DNA of 64,000 bases from Halobacillus karajensis (GTDB taxonomy: Bacteria > Bacillota > Bacilli > Bacillales > Halobacillaceae): contig NZ_FNWW01000006.1 in the NCBI RefSeq assembly GCF_900108515.1, positions 1-64,000 of the forward strand. Direction: 5' to 3'. Position numbers and translations under genes: made by a program. Below, piece by piece: positions 1 to 7,525 of this stretch. The notes beneath the pieces are model-generated. The model had not been told where the DNA came from. It did no database searches and saw only the letters and a list, made by a program, of their open reading frames with translations. Positions within the stretch are counted from its first letter, which is position 1. Each line of letters begins with the position of its first letter.

Positions 1-309
1 TTAGAACTTTTCCATACCGATCGTGGAAGTGAGTTTAAGAATCAAGCCATTGAAGAGTTACTAGAAACCTTTAACATTGACCGGTCTTTAAGTATGAAAG
101 GCTGCCCTTATGACAACGCGGTCGCTGAAGCTACATATAAAGTGATTAAGACAGAGTTTGTTTATGGAGAAACTTTCGCAACCCAAGAACAATTAGACCT
201 GGCTTTATTTGACTATGTCCACTGGTACAACCATATCCGTATTCACGGAAGTTTAGGCTATTCGAGCCCTATAGAGTTTAAGAAGAAGCACCTTAACAAA
301 TTTGTCTAG
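1..309 (+). CDS. IS3-family transposase (OrfB), 3' end only
   Basis: This is the C-terminal part of a DDE (rve-type) integrase domain; the frame is open to the window edge, so the 5' part lies outside. The sequence shows HTDRGSEF near the start, carrying the second catalytic Asp, and PYDNAVAEATYKVIKTE, carrying the catalytic Glu region. The ending WYNHIRIHGSLGYSSPIEF is the usual IS3/IS150 C-terminus (YN..R.H..L...P). The protein would cut and join insertion-sequence ends. Its right terminal repeat probably follows directly at 308-327. Whether the element is intact cannot be judged from here. Confidence 0.9.
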   Translation, partial: LELFHTDRGSEFKNQAIEELLETFNIDRSLSMKGCPYDNAVAEATYKVIKTEFVYGETFATQEQLDLALFDYVHWYNHIRIHGSLGYSSPIEFKKKHLNKFV

Positions 310-327
310 TTTTGTGTTGACAATCCA
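308..327. repeat. Putative right terminal inverted repeat of the IS3-family element
   Basis: Directly after the transposase stop is AGTTTTGTGTTGACAATCCA. It ends in CA and has the TGTTGACAATCC core common at IS3-family ends. The left end is outside the window, so pairing cannot be checked. The rest of 328-846 has no convincing gene, is AT-rich, and contains one isolated T-box-like motif near 669-682 that I did not accept. Confidence 0.4.
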
Positions 328-840
328 CTTTTTGATACTATCTAAATTCTATAGTACAAGGGTTTTAATGTAGTGTCAATAAGTGTAGAGTTTATGATAC
401 TTTTGATCAAGTGAAAGAAATAAGGATTATTTTGTGTCACTGTTACAGCGTCACTACATTTACCTATAACAGACATACACCACAATAAGAATAGGGAATA
501 GCAAAAGGGTATGGTTGAGGTGTTAAGAAATAAAAACAATGCCACAGTTAGCCAAACTAAGTAAAAGGGATATAAGAAGGGAAGAACTCAGTAAAAGTAA
601 CTATAGATGCAAAACAAACACAAAAAGTAATGAATGAAGATTAGATAGAAATAGATTGATAGCTGGAGAGGTGGCACCGCCATAATACAATTTACAGTAA
701 GCTAAGGGGGTGTATAGGGGGGAGGGGGGTGGTTATCCCTGCCGTTCTAGTGCTTTCAAAATATATATTTCACTTTAAAAACTTTTAGGTGAAACTCTTA
801 ATGATTTATAGAAAGCTTATTACCAAAACAGTAATTTTAG

Positions 841-880
841 TATAAAATATAAATGTAATTGAAAAATATTACATTTATAT
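841..880 (+). promoter_or_regulatory. -10-like box followed by a 13-bp perfect inverted repeat (putative operator)
   Basis: A TATAAA-like -10 box (841-846) runs into ATATAAATGTAAT (847-859). After an 8-nt spacer comes its exact reverse complement (868-880). The Shine-Dalgarno sequence AGGAGGAG starts at 881. A perfect repeat between a -10 and an RBS is the usual place for a dimeric repressor. It would control the small gene at 894 and perhaps the downstream defence-like pair. The alternative is an mRNA hairpin next to the RBS. Confidence 0.5.
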
Positions 881-893
881 AGGAGGAGAAGGG

Positions 894-1103
894 ATGAAAT
901 CTAAACCAGAGGAAAGATGTGCCAAATGTAATGGATGGGGAATTGACTGGGATGACGTTTTTGATAAAAGAATTGATCAGATAACTGATACTCAAGGCTT
1001 AAGCTATTATGATGCAATAGAACAAGCGAAAGCAGATCATGAGTATCAAGAGAATTATTGGAATTGTAAAGATTGTGGAGGAACTGGAATAAATAAAATT
1101 TAA
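894..1103 (+). CDS. Small CxxCxGxG zinc-finger-like protein (69 aa)
   Basis: A 69-residue protein with two paired-cysteine knuckles: CAKCNGWG near residue 9 and CKDCGGTG near residue 59. They are separated by a charged, probably helical segment of about 40 residues. The knuckles resemble the CxxCxGxG modules of DnaJ and anti-TRAP, so a single folded zinc site is likely. The start has a strong RBS (AGGAGGAG, 881-888). It lies about 200 bp upstream of the SLATT-RT pair on the same strand and may be a regulator or a third component; no function can be assigned. Its AT-rich composition matches the island. Confidence 0.7.
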   Translation: MKSKPEERCAKCNGWGIDWDDVFDKRIDQITDTQGLSYYDAIEQAKADHEYQENYWNCKDCGGTGINKI

Positions 1104-1198
1104 TTATAAAATTATGGATAATCTGTGATATTATTACTATAGAGTAAGGTTCTAACTTTGTGATCTCAGTCAATTAAAACTGAGGTATTCTAATCAAT

Positions 1199-1212
1199 GG
1201 TACATATGTACC
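1199..1212. promoter_or_regulatory. 14-bp perfect palindrome upstream of the SLATT gene
   Basis: GGTACATATGTACC reads the same on both strands. It lies in the leader between the zinc-finger gene and the likely SLATT start at 1302. Just upstream, CTCAGT and ACTGAG form a short hairpin around 1166-1185. It could be an operator or part of a structured leader RNA. Confidence 0.3.
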
Positions 1213-1301
1213 TAAGAAGATTCCTAGAAACAAGGAATACTCCATCCAACGCATCAGAACCTTACTCTTTTCTTTACACATTTCTTTTATGGGGGATATA
1301 T

Positions 1302-1946
1302 ATGGGAGAAGAAAAGACTACATTGGTAGATGAACCCTCAAGCTTTTCTGAGAATGAAAAGCTTTTAAAAGATATAGAGGAATTTAGAGATAATAGAGTG
1401 TGGGTTACTAAAAAAACAAGGATGGAAGCAGAAGCAAGAATGAATACTAACCATCTTTTTTCGTTAGTTATTGTAAATTATTACACAATGTTTGTGCTAT
1501 CATTTTCAATTTGGTCTTTAGTAAATAAAGAGAGTCCGAGTAATATCAACTTACTTACAGTAATAGCTTCTGTATTATTGTTTGGGGCTTCTATATTTGT
1601 ATCTACATATGGATTTAAGGAGAAAGCAATTTCTTTTAAGAATTGTTACTTAGACCTATATAAAATCGAAAATCGCTTAGATAAACTCTTGTTTATGAAA
1701 GTAGACCACGAAAAATTATTATCAGAGTTTGATGAAGTTAAGAAAGAATACAATCATGTTTTAGAGAAAACGGATAACCATAGTAATACGGACAGATTAG
1801 TATTCTTGAAAAAAAAGAAGATGATTAAGGAATTTGGAGATTTTTTAGCATATTACGAGTATAAAATCCTAAATGCTTTTATTAAAGTCTTTTTAGTCCT
1901 CATTCCAATAATACTGTTAACCTTATTTATATTCATGGGGGGTTAA
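1302..1946 (+). CDS. SLATT-like membrane protein, predicted effector paired with a reverse transcriptase
   Basis: With the ATG at 1302 (RBS GGGGGAT at 1291-1297) the protein has 214 residues; an upstream in-frame ATG at 1197 has no good RBS. An amphipathic N-terminal helix precedes two close membrane segments (about 51-74 and 82-104). A long charged coiled-coil segment (105-185) and a C-terminal hydrophobic helix (192-212) follow. Two transmembrane helices followed by a helical cytosolic part is the architecture of SLATT domains, which Burroughs and colleagues predicted to be pore-forming effectors of bacterial conflict systems. One SLATT subfamily is, from memory, linked to reverse transcriptases. 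The stop lies 2 bp before the RT start, so the two are translationally coupled. Family assignment rests on architecture and context, not on a profile search. Confidence 0.7.
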   Translation: MGEEKTTLVDEPSSFSENEKLLKDIEEFRDNRVWVTKKTRMEAEARMNTNHLFSLVIVNYYTMFVLSFSIWSLVNKESPSNINLLTVIASVLLFGASIFVSTYGFKEKAISFKNCYLDLYKIENRLDKLLFMKVDHEKLLSEFDEVKKEYNHVLEKTDNHSNTDRLVFLKKKKMIKEFGDFLAYYEYKILNAFIKVFLVLIPIILLTLFIFMGG

Positions 1947-1948
1947 TA

Positions 1949-3334
1949 ATGGGTGATACTACTCCTGCATATAAATTATTTAAAGAATACTATTCTAAAG
2001 ATAAACTAGAGGAACTGCATTCTGAGTATATACATAATAATACGGCATCTGGTATAGATAGAATGACCAATGAGGTTTTTATAAGGAACTATAATCACCA
2101 CATTGACGTAATCAATAACAAGATATTCAAGGGTACTTATAAGTTTACTGTTTTTAGAGAAAAAGTTTTCATCAAAAACAAAAATAGTAATAGGTGTATT
2201 TCTATTCCTACGATAAGAGATAAAATTGTGCTAAAAGGGTTGCATAAAATTTTGCAAGAAAGCTTTTTTTTAGAACAACCCCTCGTACAAACTGTAATAA
2301 ATGAAGTTAAAAGTTCAATGGGCAACTATGACTCCTTTTTAAAAATTGATATTAAAGATTTCTTTGGTTCTATAGACCATTTTGTTCTACAAAGGAAACT
2401 GAACAAAAAGATCAGAAAACCTCTAATCCAGAAAACTATTCTTGATGCTATAAGAACTCCCACCGTTTCACAAAAATCTCAAAAGGTAGATAGGTTATTT
2501 TGCAATTTTAAAGGTGTTCCTCAAGGGTTATCAATCTCAAATGCATTAGCAGAAATTTATTTTCAAGATTTGGATAAAAAATACTCTAATGTTAGTTCTT
2601 TTAAGTTCTTCAGATATATAGATGATATTTTGGTGCTTTGCAATAGTAAAGATACAAGAAGGATTAAGAACTTATTGTTCAAGGAACTAACAAATAAGTA
2701 CAAACTAAAAGTAAACCAAAGCAAGTGTAAACAAGGGTATATTGAGGAAAGCGGCTTTGAATTTCTAGGTTACAAAGTTAAACACTTACCAGCTATTGAT
2801 AAGGTTGGATTAACCATTAAAAAATCTACAAAATTAAGATTTGAGAAATCTCTTGTAGATATGTTCACTAGGTATAAACATTCAAAGAAAATTTCTCCTG
2901 AAGAATTTGTATTTTATTTAAATAATAAGATCACAGGGTCAATTAGTAAAAAAATAAGTGGTAATTCTACCAAAGATAAAAAGTATGGATGGGTGTTTTT
3001 CTATTCCCAAATAGATGATATCAATGTTTTCTACCATCTTGACTGGTTTATTAAGAAGTTAATAAGCGATTCTGAACTCGAACAAAATTTATTAGGGCTT
3101 GAAATAAAAAGCTTTGTAAAAACATATTACGAAATAAGATATAATCGAACGAAAACTACCTATATTCATCGACCTGATCTTTTGTCTAACGAAGGTAAAA
3201 AAAGATTACTTATTAACACATTTAATGTACATGAAAGACACTTAAACGCTGACGAACAAATAGAAAGAATATATTACGCTAAAGTTTATAAGCCTATAAA
3301 ACAATTAGAAAAAGATGTTCAAGATTTTTCTTAA
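1949..3334 (+). CDS. Reverse transcriptase, defence-associated type
   Basis: A 461-residue RNA-directed DNA polymerase. The fingers/palm core shows SIPTIRDKIV (about 85-94), DIKDFFGSID with the first catalytic Asp at about 134, GVPQGLSIS (189-197), and the YIDD active site (223-226). After the palm comes GFEFLGYKV (RT motif 6/7 region) and a C-terminal helical region of about 170 residues. I see neither the VTG motif of retron RTs nor the maturase and endonuclease domains of group II intron RTs. It therefore fits the abortive-infection or unknown-group (UG/DRT) class. It starts 2 bp after the SLATT gene with RBS GGGGGG. Expected role: make cDNA that controls or activates the membrane partner during infection; this is inference. 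Confidence 0.85.
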   Translation: MGDTTPAYKLFKEYYSKDKLEELHSEYIHNNTASGIDRMTNEVFIRNYNHHIDVINNKIFKGTYKFTVFREKVFIKNKNSNRCISIPTIRDKIVLKGLHKILQESFFLEQPLVQTVINEVKSSMGNYDSFLKIDIKDFFGSIDHFVLQRKLNKKIRKPLIQKTILDAIRTPTVSQKSQKVDRLFCNFKGVPQGLSISNALAEIYFQDLDKKYSNVSSFKFFRYIDDILVLCNSKDTRRIKNLLFKELTNKYKLKVNQSKCKQGYIEESGFEFLGYKVKHLPAIDKVGLTIKKSTKLRFEKSLVDMFTRYKHSKKISPEEFVFYLNNKITGSISKKISGNSTKDKKYGWVFFYSQIDDINVFYHLDWFIKKLISDSELEQNLLGLEIKSFVKTYYEIRYNRTKTTYIHRPDLLSNEGKKRLLINTFNVHERHLNADEQIERIYYAKVYKPIKQLEKDVQDFS

Positions 3335-3499
3335 ACTGCTTCTTGAAAATTAAAAGTATATTCTTGCAACCAAATAACTTGAAGTGGTATGTTAAAGGTG
3401 TGGTGTGAATAGCTTAAAATAAATATCTGCAATTAACTGTAGAATTACTTAATATCACTGAAATTAACGGTAATAAAAATAAGTACAGTAGGAACTTTC

Positions 3500-3555
3500 C
3501 GACTCAAAATCGTGTTCCTCACGGAGTGTCGGTTCGACCCCGACCACCGGTACTA
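3500..3555 (+). tRNA. 3' fragment of tRNA-Leu(CAA), probable attachment-site remnant
   Basis: The fragment starts inside the anticodon stem (CGA), continues through the loop CTCAAAA (anticodon CAA at 3505-3507) and the 3' stem TCGTG. A class-II variable arm, the T-arm GTCGG-TTCGACC-CCGAC, and the acceptor strand CACCGGT with discriminator A follow. The D-arm and 5' acceptor strand are absent; the upstream sequence does not pair. The terminal CCA reads CTA. This is not a functional tRNA. It is the expected product of integration into the 3' half of a tRNA gene, so 3500-3555 is probably one att copy. An intact tRNA-Leu should lie to the left of the window. Confidence 0.75.
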
Positions 3556-3561
3556 AAAGCG

Positions 3562-3597
3562 AAGGACGGTATCTACTAGTGTAGGTATCGTCCCTTT
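3562..3597 (+). terminator. Terminator after the tRNA-Leu fragment
   Basis: A 13-bp stem with G-U pairs (3564-3576 with 3581-3593) and TAGT loop, then CCCTTT. Probably the original terminator of the tRNA gene, left behind with the 3' fragment. Confidence 0.6.
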
Positions 3598-3649
3598 GTA
3601 CGTTTAACGCGACGTTAAATGGTCGTGTGCCTATTCAAGTAAACGATAA

Positions 3650-3688
3650 ACCCCGTTTTCCTAAATCTAAGGGAAAGCGGGATTTTTT
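3650..3688 (+). terminator. Rho-independent terminator
   Basis: The stem CCCGTTTTCC / GGGAAAGCGGG is followed by ATTTTTT. Just upstream, TTTAACG-CGA-CGTTAAA (3603-3619) is a second small perfect inverted repeat of unknown role. Confidence 0.65.
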
Positions 3689-3766
3689 GTATGCGTGAAA
3701 ATCATCATAATACGAGGTTGAATCGAAAAGGCGTTAAAAGGTCAGGGTATATTACATACAAAGCAA

Positions 3767-3952
3767 ATGAAGGAAGACACAGGGAAACAATCGCTGTTTC
3801 TACGGCAACAAACGGATATGGAAACAGTGATCTATTTCCTGCTGAGACAGGGGAGGGGCGGTATCGCCGATTTTATCGAGATAGCAATGGACAAGTTAAT
3901 CGGACAATTCTTGCAGGCGGTTACACAGCTTGAGTGGTTAATTCGATATTAG
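3767..3952 (+). CDS. Doubtful small ORF (61 aa), possible remnant
   Basis: An open frame of 61 codons, rich in hydrophobic and acidic residues in its C-terminal half (for example FIEIAMDKLI). It has no clear ribosome-binding site. An overlapping frame (3691-3933, 80 codons, basic) is equally open and shares the stretch. Neither is recognised. Either this is a short unknown gene or 3690-3950 is decayed sequence beside the island boundary. Confidence that any protein is made is low. Confidence 0.2.
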   Translation: MKEDTGKQSLFLRQQTDMETVIYFLLRQGRGGIADFIEIAMDKLIGQFLQAVTQLEWLIRY

Positions 3953-4084
3953 AATTAGAGCGCCTTAATTTTTATCCTTATATATTAAACATAAATGTGA
4001 ATTTCAGCGATAGAATGATAGTAAATGAAGCTTGAAATGAACGGGTAATTGATTAGCTGGCTTAGGCGAGGATGGAGATGTTAT

Positions 4085-4690
4085 ATGACACGAGTAGAAC
4101 TTTCTGGTGGAATAGGTTATTTTATTGAATTAGTCTCAAATCCGAGTTTTATGGGAGCGCTGCTTGGGGCTGTAACAACAGGGATGATATCAATTTTAGT
4201 ATTCAAGTGGGAGAAGCGTAGTGAAAAGGTTAAAGAACAACAACATTATAAGAAACTCTATAGTGAAAATAGAAAAAATTTAAATCTAGCAAAAACATAT
4301 TCGCAGGAATATAAGGAAGTTGTACAAGGGAAGAAGGGGTGTTTAGATATACACCTAGAAGTTATGGGTGCTTTATTTAAGATGGTTATAAAAGAGATAG
4401 AGAGGATCGGGATAAGTAATATCCCCTATGATGTACATAACAACTTTGTCGAGATGAGGGATTCCTTAAGGACAATCTCTTTGTGCGCGGATATTTTTCA
4501 TGAAGTAGGTGCTCTCAGCAATTTAGAAGAAGAGTTTACAGAGGATGTAAATAGGTATAAAAGAAATTTAGAGGCTATTGAGGCCTATTTCAATGAGAAG
4601 AGTTTTGGAAGTAATTTATATCCTGGGATTTTTTCGTTAAGGCGTTTAAAGAAGCGGGTAAACCGAAACAGACGAAATAACAAGCATTAA
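4085..4690 (+). CDS. Unknown membrane-anchored coiled-coil protein (201 aa)
   Basis: The ATG at 4085 is preceded by GGAG at 4074-4077, a better start than the in-frame upstream codon at 4049. A hydrophobic segment at about residues 20-42 (FMGALLGAVTTGMISILVF) is followed by a strongly charged, helical domain (WEKRSEKVKEQQ onward) with coiled-coil character, ending in a basic tail. Topology is probably N-out with a large cytosolic part. I do not recognise the family. It stands alone, between the island boundary and the nuclease-like gene at 4850. Confidence 0.6.
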   Translation: MTRVELSGGIGYFIELVSNPSFMGALLGAVTTGMISILVFKWEKRSEKVKEQQHYKKLYSENRKNLNLAKTYSQEYKEVVQGKKGCLDIHLEVMGALFKMVIKEIERIGISNIPYDVHNNFVEMRDSLRTISLCADIFHEVGALSNLEEEFTEDVNRYKRNLEAIEAYFNEKSFGSNLYPGIFSLRRLKKRVNRNRRNNKH

Positions 4691-4849
4691 TATAAAGGCC
4701 ATTAAAGGATTCAATTCAGGAAACTCAGAAAGTAAAATAACGAGCTGGATAAGTTCCAGAAATTTAAAGGACCGAAAATAAGTATCTTGGAATACCCATT
4801 TGATTCATTATGAATAAGAACAGGGGGGAAATGGATAGAATAGTAGTGG

Positions 4850-5287
4850 GTGATGGATATGAATGGAACCATGTTTATCGAATACGCTGCTTTTATGACG
4901 TTATTGATTTTGGCTGTTTTGTTAACATTACGGGTTAGAGATGGCAGCCAGCAGCCATTGAGTGATGCTGAGGTTTTCACTTCAAGTTTGGTTAAACGGT
5001 TGTATGAAGGTTTTCTTTCGTATGGTTTGCAGCCGACTTTGCAATACCGTGTGGATAAGTACACGATTGATGTGGCTTTTCCAGAATTGAAGATTGCGGT
5101 GGAAGCTGTGGAGCATGATTTTCTAATTTCGTCAGATGTGTGGGAGGCGGAATGGGAGAAGGAGTCTTATCTCAAGAATCATGGCTGGACAGTATTGAGG
5201 TTCAGTGGTGCTAGAATCGATGAGGATTTACCAAGGGTTGTTGAGAAAGTCAGCAGAGAGTTAACCAATAAGTCGAATTCCAGCTAA
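4850..5287 (+). CDS. Membrane-anchored DUF559/Vsr-like nuclease-domain protein (145 aa)
   Basis: One N-terminal transmembrane helix (about residues 9-26) is followed by a small domain of about 90 residues resembling the DUF559 group of PD-(D/E)XK nucleases. It reads YRVDKYTIDVAFPELKIAVE with D and E at the expected active-site strand, then EHDF, a WEKESYLKNHGW helix, and VLRFSGARIDEDLPRVVEKV. The family usually has EVDG after the last strand; here it is EAVEHD, so catalysis is uncertain. The start is a GTG at 4850 or ATG at 4853, both with weak RBS; ATG 4859 is possible. It could be a DNA repair or defence nuclease held at the membrane; partners are not evident. Confidence 0.6.
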   Translation: MMDMNGTMFIEYAAFMTLLILAVLLTLRVRDGSQQPLSDAEVFTSSLVKRLYEGFLSYGLQPTLQYRVDKYTIDVAFPELKIAVEAVEHDFLISSDVWEAEWEKESYLKNHGWTVLRFSGARIDEDLPRVVEKVSRELTNKSNSS

Positions 5288-5443
5288 TTTAACAGTCATA
5301 GGGATTCGTCAAGAGGCCAGGCATTTTGTCTGGCTATTTTTATTGTTCCAGTCAATTTTGGGGAAAGGATTCTCATTTGACCTTTTCTAGTTTAATATTA
5401 AGGAAGAGGTAAAATACGAAGGAAACACAAAAGGAAGGTTCAG

Positions 5444-6616
5444 ATGTCTGCATTGGAAGAAAATATTACGAGAATTCATATAGATCATAAAGAATACATT
5501 CTCATTGGTACAGCGCACGTTTCGAAAGCAAGTGCGGAACAGGTAAAGGAAGTTATTGAATCGGAAAAACCGGATTCGGTTTGTGTCGAGCTTGATCAAC
5601 AGCGGTATCAGTCTATTAAAGACGGGGACCGTTGGAAAAACACGGATATTTTTGAAGTGATTAAAAATAAAAAGGCTACGTTGTTACTCGTTAATTTAGC
5701 TATTTCGTCTTTTCAGAAGCGTATGGCGAAGCAGTTCGGCATTCAGGCGGGACAAGAAATGATTCAGGGGATAGAGTCAGCAGAAGATGTGAATGCAGAG
5801 CTTGTATTGGTGGACCGTAATATCCAGATTACATTTTCCCGGATATGGGGGAATATTGGTTTCGGTGGGAAGATGAAGCTCTTATTGTCTATTTTTTACG
5901 GGATCTTCAGTAATGATAAAATTTCTGAGGAAGAGTTGGAAAAGATGAAATCTCAGGATATGCTTGATGGAATGCTGCAGGATTTGACTGATAACTTTCC
6001 GACATTGAAAAAGCCTCTGATCGACGAGAGGGATCAGTATCTTGCTCAGAAAATTAAGGAGGCTCCAGGGAATAAAGTAGTTGCCGTCTTAGGAGCTGCT
6101 CACGTCCCTGGCATAAAGAAAGAGATCCACAAAGAACATGATTTAAATGAATTAAAACGTCGACCTCCCAAATCAAAGCTCCCTAAAATGATAGGATGGA
6201 CGATCCCTATCCTTATTTTGTCCATTATTCTTTACACGTTTTGGGCAAATCCAACAGCAGGGACACAGCAAACGATTAGCTGGGTGCTTTGGAATGGATC
6301 ATTTTCCGCATTAGGCGCAGCAGCAGCGCTTGCGCATCCATTGGCCATATTGTCTGCCTTCATAGTGGCCCCGATAACATCATTAAATCCTTTGATTGCC
6401 GCAGGGTGGTTTGCTGGAATTGTACAAGCCTACTTTCGACGTCCGAATGTAGGGGACTTTGAAACGTTGTCTGACGACGTAACAAGTGTCAAAGGTTTCT
6501 GGAATAATAAAGTAACACGTATATTACTTGTGGTTGTTCTTGCGAATGTTGGCAGTTCTCTTGGTACATTCATCGGTGGTGCTGACGTGATCCGTTTATT
6601 CTTAGAAAATTTATAA
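5444..6616 (+). CDS. TraB/PrgY (TraB/GumN) family membrane protein
   Basis: A 390-residue protein. The N-terminal soluble TraB domain (1 to about 235) has the conserved GTAHVS near residue 22, CVELD near 48 and GAAHVPGI near 218. A membrane part of about four helices starts near residue 250. PrgY of Enterococcus, in the same family, lowers secreted pheromone activity; the role of chromosomal homologues in Bacilli is not established, although a metalloprotease-like function has been suggested for the fold. The ATG at 5444 has AAGGAAGG upstream. The gene stands alone with a terminator directly after it. Confidence 0.85.
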   Translation: MSALEENITRIHIDHKEYILIGTAHVSKASAEQVKEVIESEKPDSVCVELDQQRYQSIKDGDRWKNTDIFEVIKNKKATLLLVNLAISSFQKRMAKQFGIQAGQEMIQGIESAEDVNAELVLVDRNIQITFSRIWGNIGFGGKMKLLLSIFYGIFSNDKISEEELEKMKSQDMLDGMLQDLTDNFPTLKKPLIDERDQYLAQKIKEAPGNKVVAVLGAAHVPGIKKEIHKEHDLNELKRRPPKSKLPKMIGWTIPILILSIILYTFWANPTAGTQQTISWVLWNGSFSALGAAAALAHPLAILSAFIVAPITSLNPLIAAGWFAGIVQAYFRRPNVGDFETLSDDVTSVKGFWNNKVTRILLVVVLANVGSSLGTFIGGADVIRLFLENL

Positions 6617-6625
6617 CTAGTAATG

Positions 6626-6657
6626 AAAGAGAAGCTGTAGAGGCTTCTCTTTTTTAT
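6626..6657 (+). terminator. Terminator of the TraB gene
   Basis: The perfect 8-bp stem AGAGAAGC / GCTTCTCT is followed by a T-run. Confidence 0.85.
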
Positions 6658-6741
6658 TTACAGTTATTTCTTGTAATGTTACATCATGTTACAATTTAAA
6701 AGTCAGAAAATATAAAATTATGGGAATGAAAGGGATGTATC

Positions 6742-7266
6742 ATGAGCAAGTTTGTTAAAGGAACTTCCATCCTTGGGGTGTTAGTTCTTGGTATTGGTGT
6801 ATGGCAATTAACAGAGATGGACCAAGAGAAAGGAATGGATGTGCAAGCCCAGCCGAATGATAAACACGAAACCTACGAAACCGTAATGATAGATAAAGAA
6901 GAAATGGACCAGGTGGAAATAAGACCTGAAGAAAAAATGATAGATTCTCCTACCCTTCGGTCTATTCAGGAAAGCGTGGAAGAGAATGAAGAAATGAAGC
7001 AGTTAATAACTGGACTTGGAACAAGCGTCGGGACGGATTTGCAAAGTCATGAGGTAGATACGGAAGAGGAATGGAAGGAGTTGGAGAAGGATACTAAAGA
7101 TAAAAAGGAGATGATTAAGAAGCTGCTTAAGATTACGAATCATAAAGAACTCAGGCAATTAGCTTCCAGAGCTCTTAGGAACTTTGAACAAACGATTGAG
7201 AAACGCCAGTTCAGCCTTTATAAAGAAGCCGTTGCTTCATTTAAGACAATTTCTGATCGTTTATAA
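6742..7266 (+). CDS. Unknown secreted or membrane-anchored acidic protein (174 aa)
   Basis: An N-terminal signal/anchor (about residues 5-24, GTSILGVLVLGIGVWQL) precedes a very acidic linker (25-75) and a helical C-terminal part (about 95-174) rich in Glu and Lys. There is no cysteine lipobox, so it is probably held by its uncleaved N-terminal helix. The RBS AAAGGGATG lies before the ATG. The high acidic content outside the membrane would fit a salt-tolerant organism. I recognise no family. It is single, flanked by the TraB gene and another unknown gene. Confidence 0.6.
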   Translation: MSKFVKGTSILGVLVLGIGVWQLTEMDQEKGMDVQAQPNDKHETYETVMIDKEEMDQVEIRPEEKMIDSPTLRSIQESVEENEEMKQLITGLGTSVGTDLQSHEVDTEEEWKELEKDTKDKKEMIKKLLKITNHKELRQLASRALRNFEQTIEKRQFSLYKEAVASFKTISDRL

Positions 7267-7525
7267 AGAAGATGCATTCATAAGATCCCAGAAGATGATC
7301 GAGTGACTTTTAATTACATGATTGCTATCTCCTTTTCCTTTTTCATTCCTTAACGGGAATTCCCTATTTGTGTGGACAAAAGGGGAGTTTGACGAATTTA
7401 TAAGACATTCGGAACTCCGCTTCCTCTCTTTGTGGTGAAATGGGTTTATTTTTCCTTCGTTTACGTTTGATTTCCTTAAATAGTGGGGATTAGCTAAGTA
7501 AACCAAAATGAAGGAGGTACTTAGT

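Noticed and set aside
669-682. T-box-like sequence GAGGTGGCACCGCC in the island
   Set aside because: It matches the T-box core closely, but no specifier stem, no terminator alternative and no aminoacyl-tRNA synthetase or amino-acid gene follows; probably chance or a dead fragment.
1949-3334. Retron or group II intron origin of the reverse transcriptase
   Set aside because: No VTG/NAxxH retron features, no msr-msd-like long inverted repeat upstream, no maturase or endonuclease domain and no intron domain V-like hairpin seen.
3691-3933. 80-codon basic frame next to the island boundary
   Set aside because: No RBS, starts inside a terminator tail, composition unlike the neighbours; overlaps another equally weak frame.
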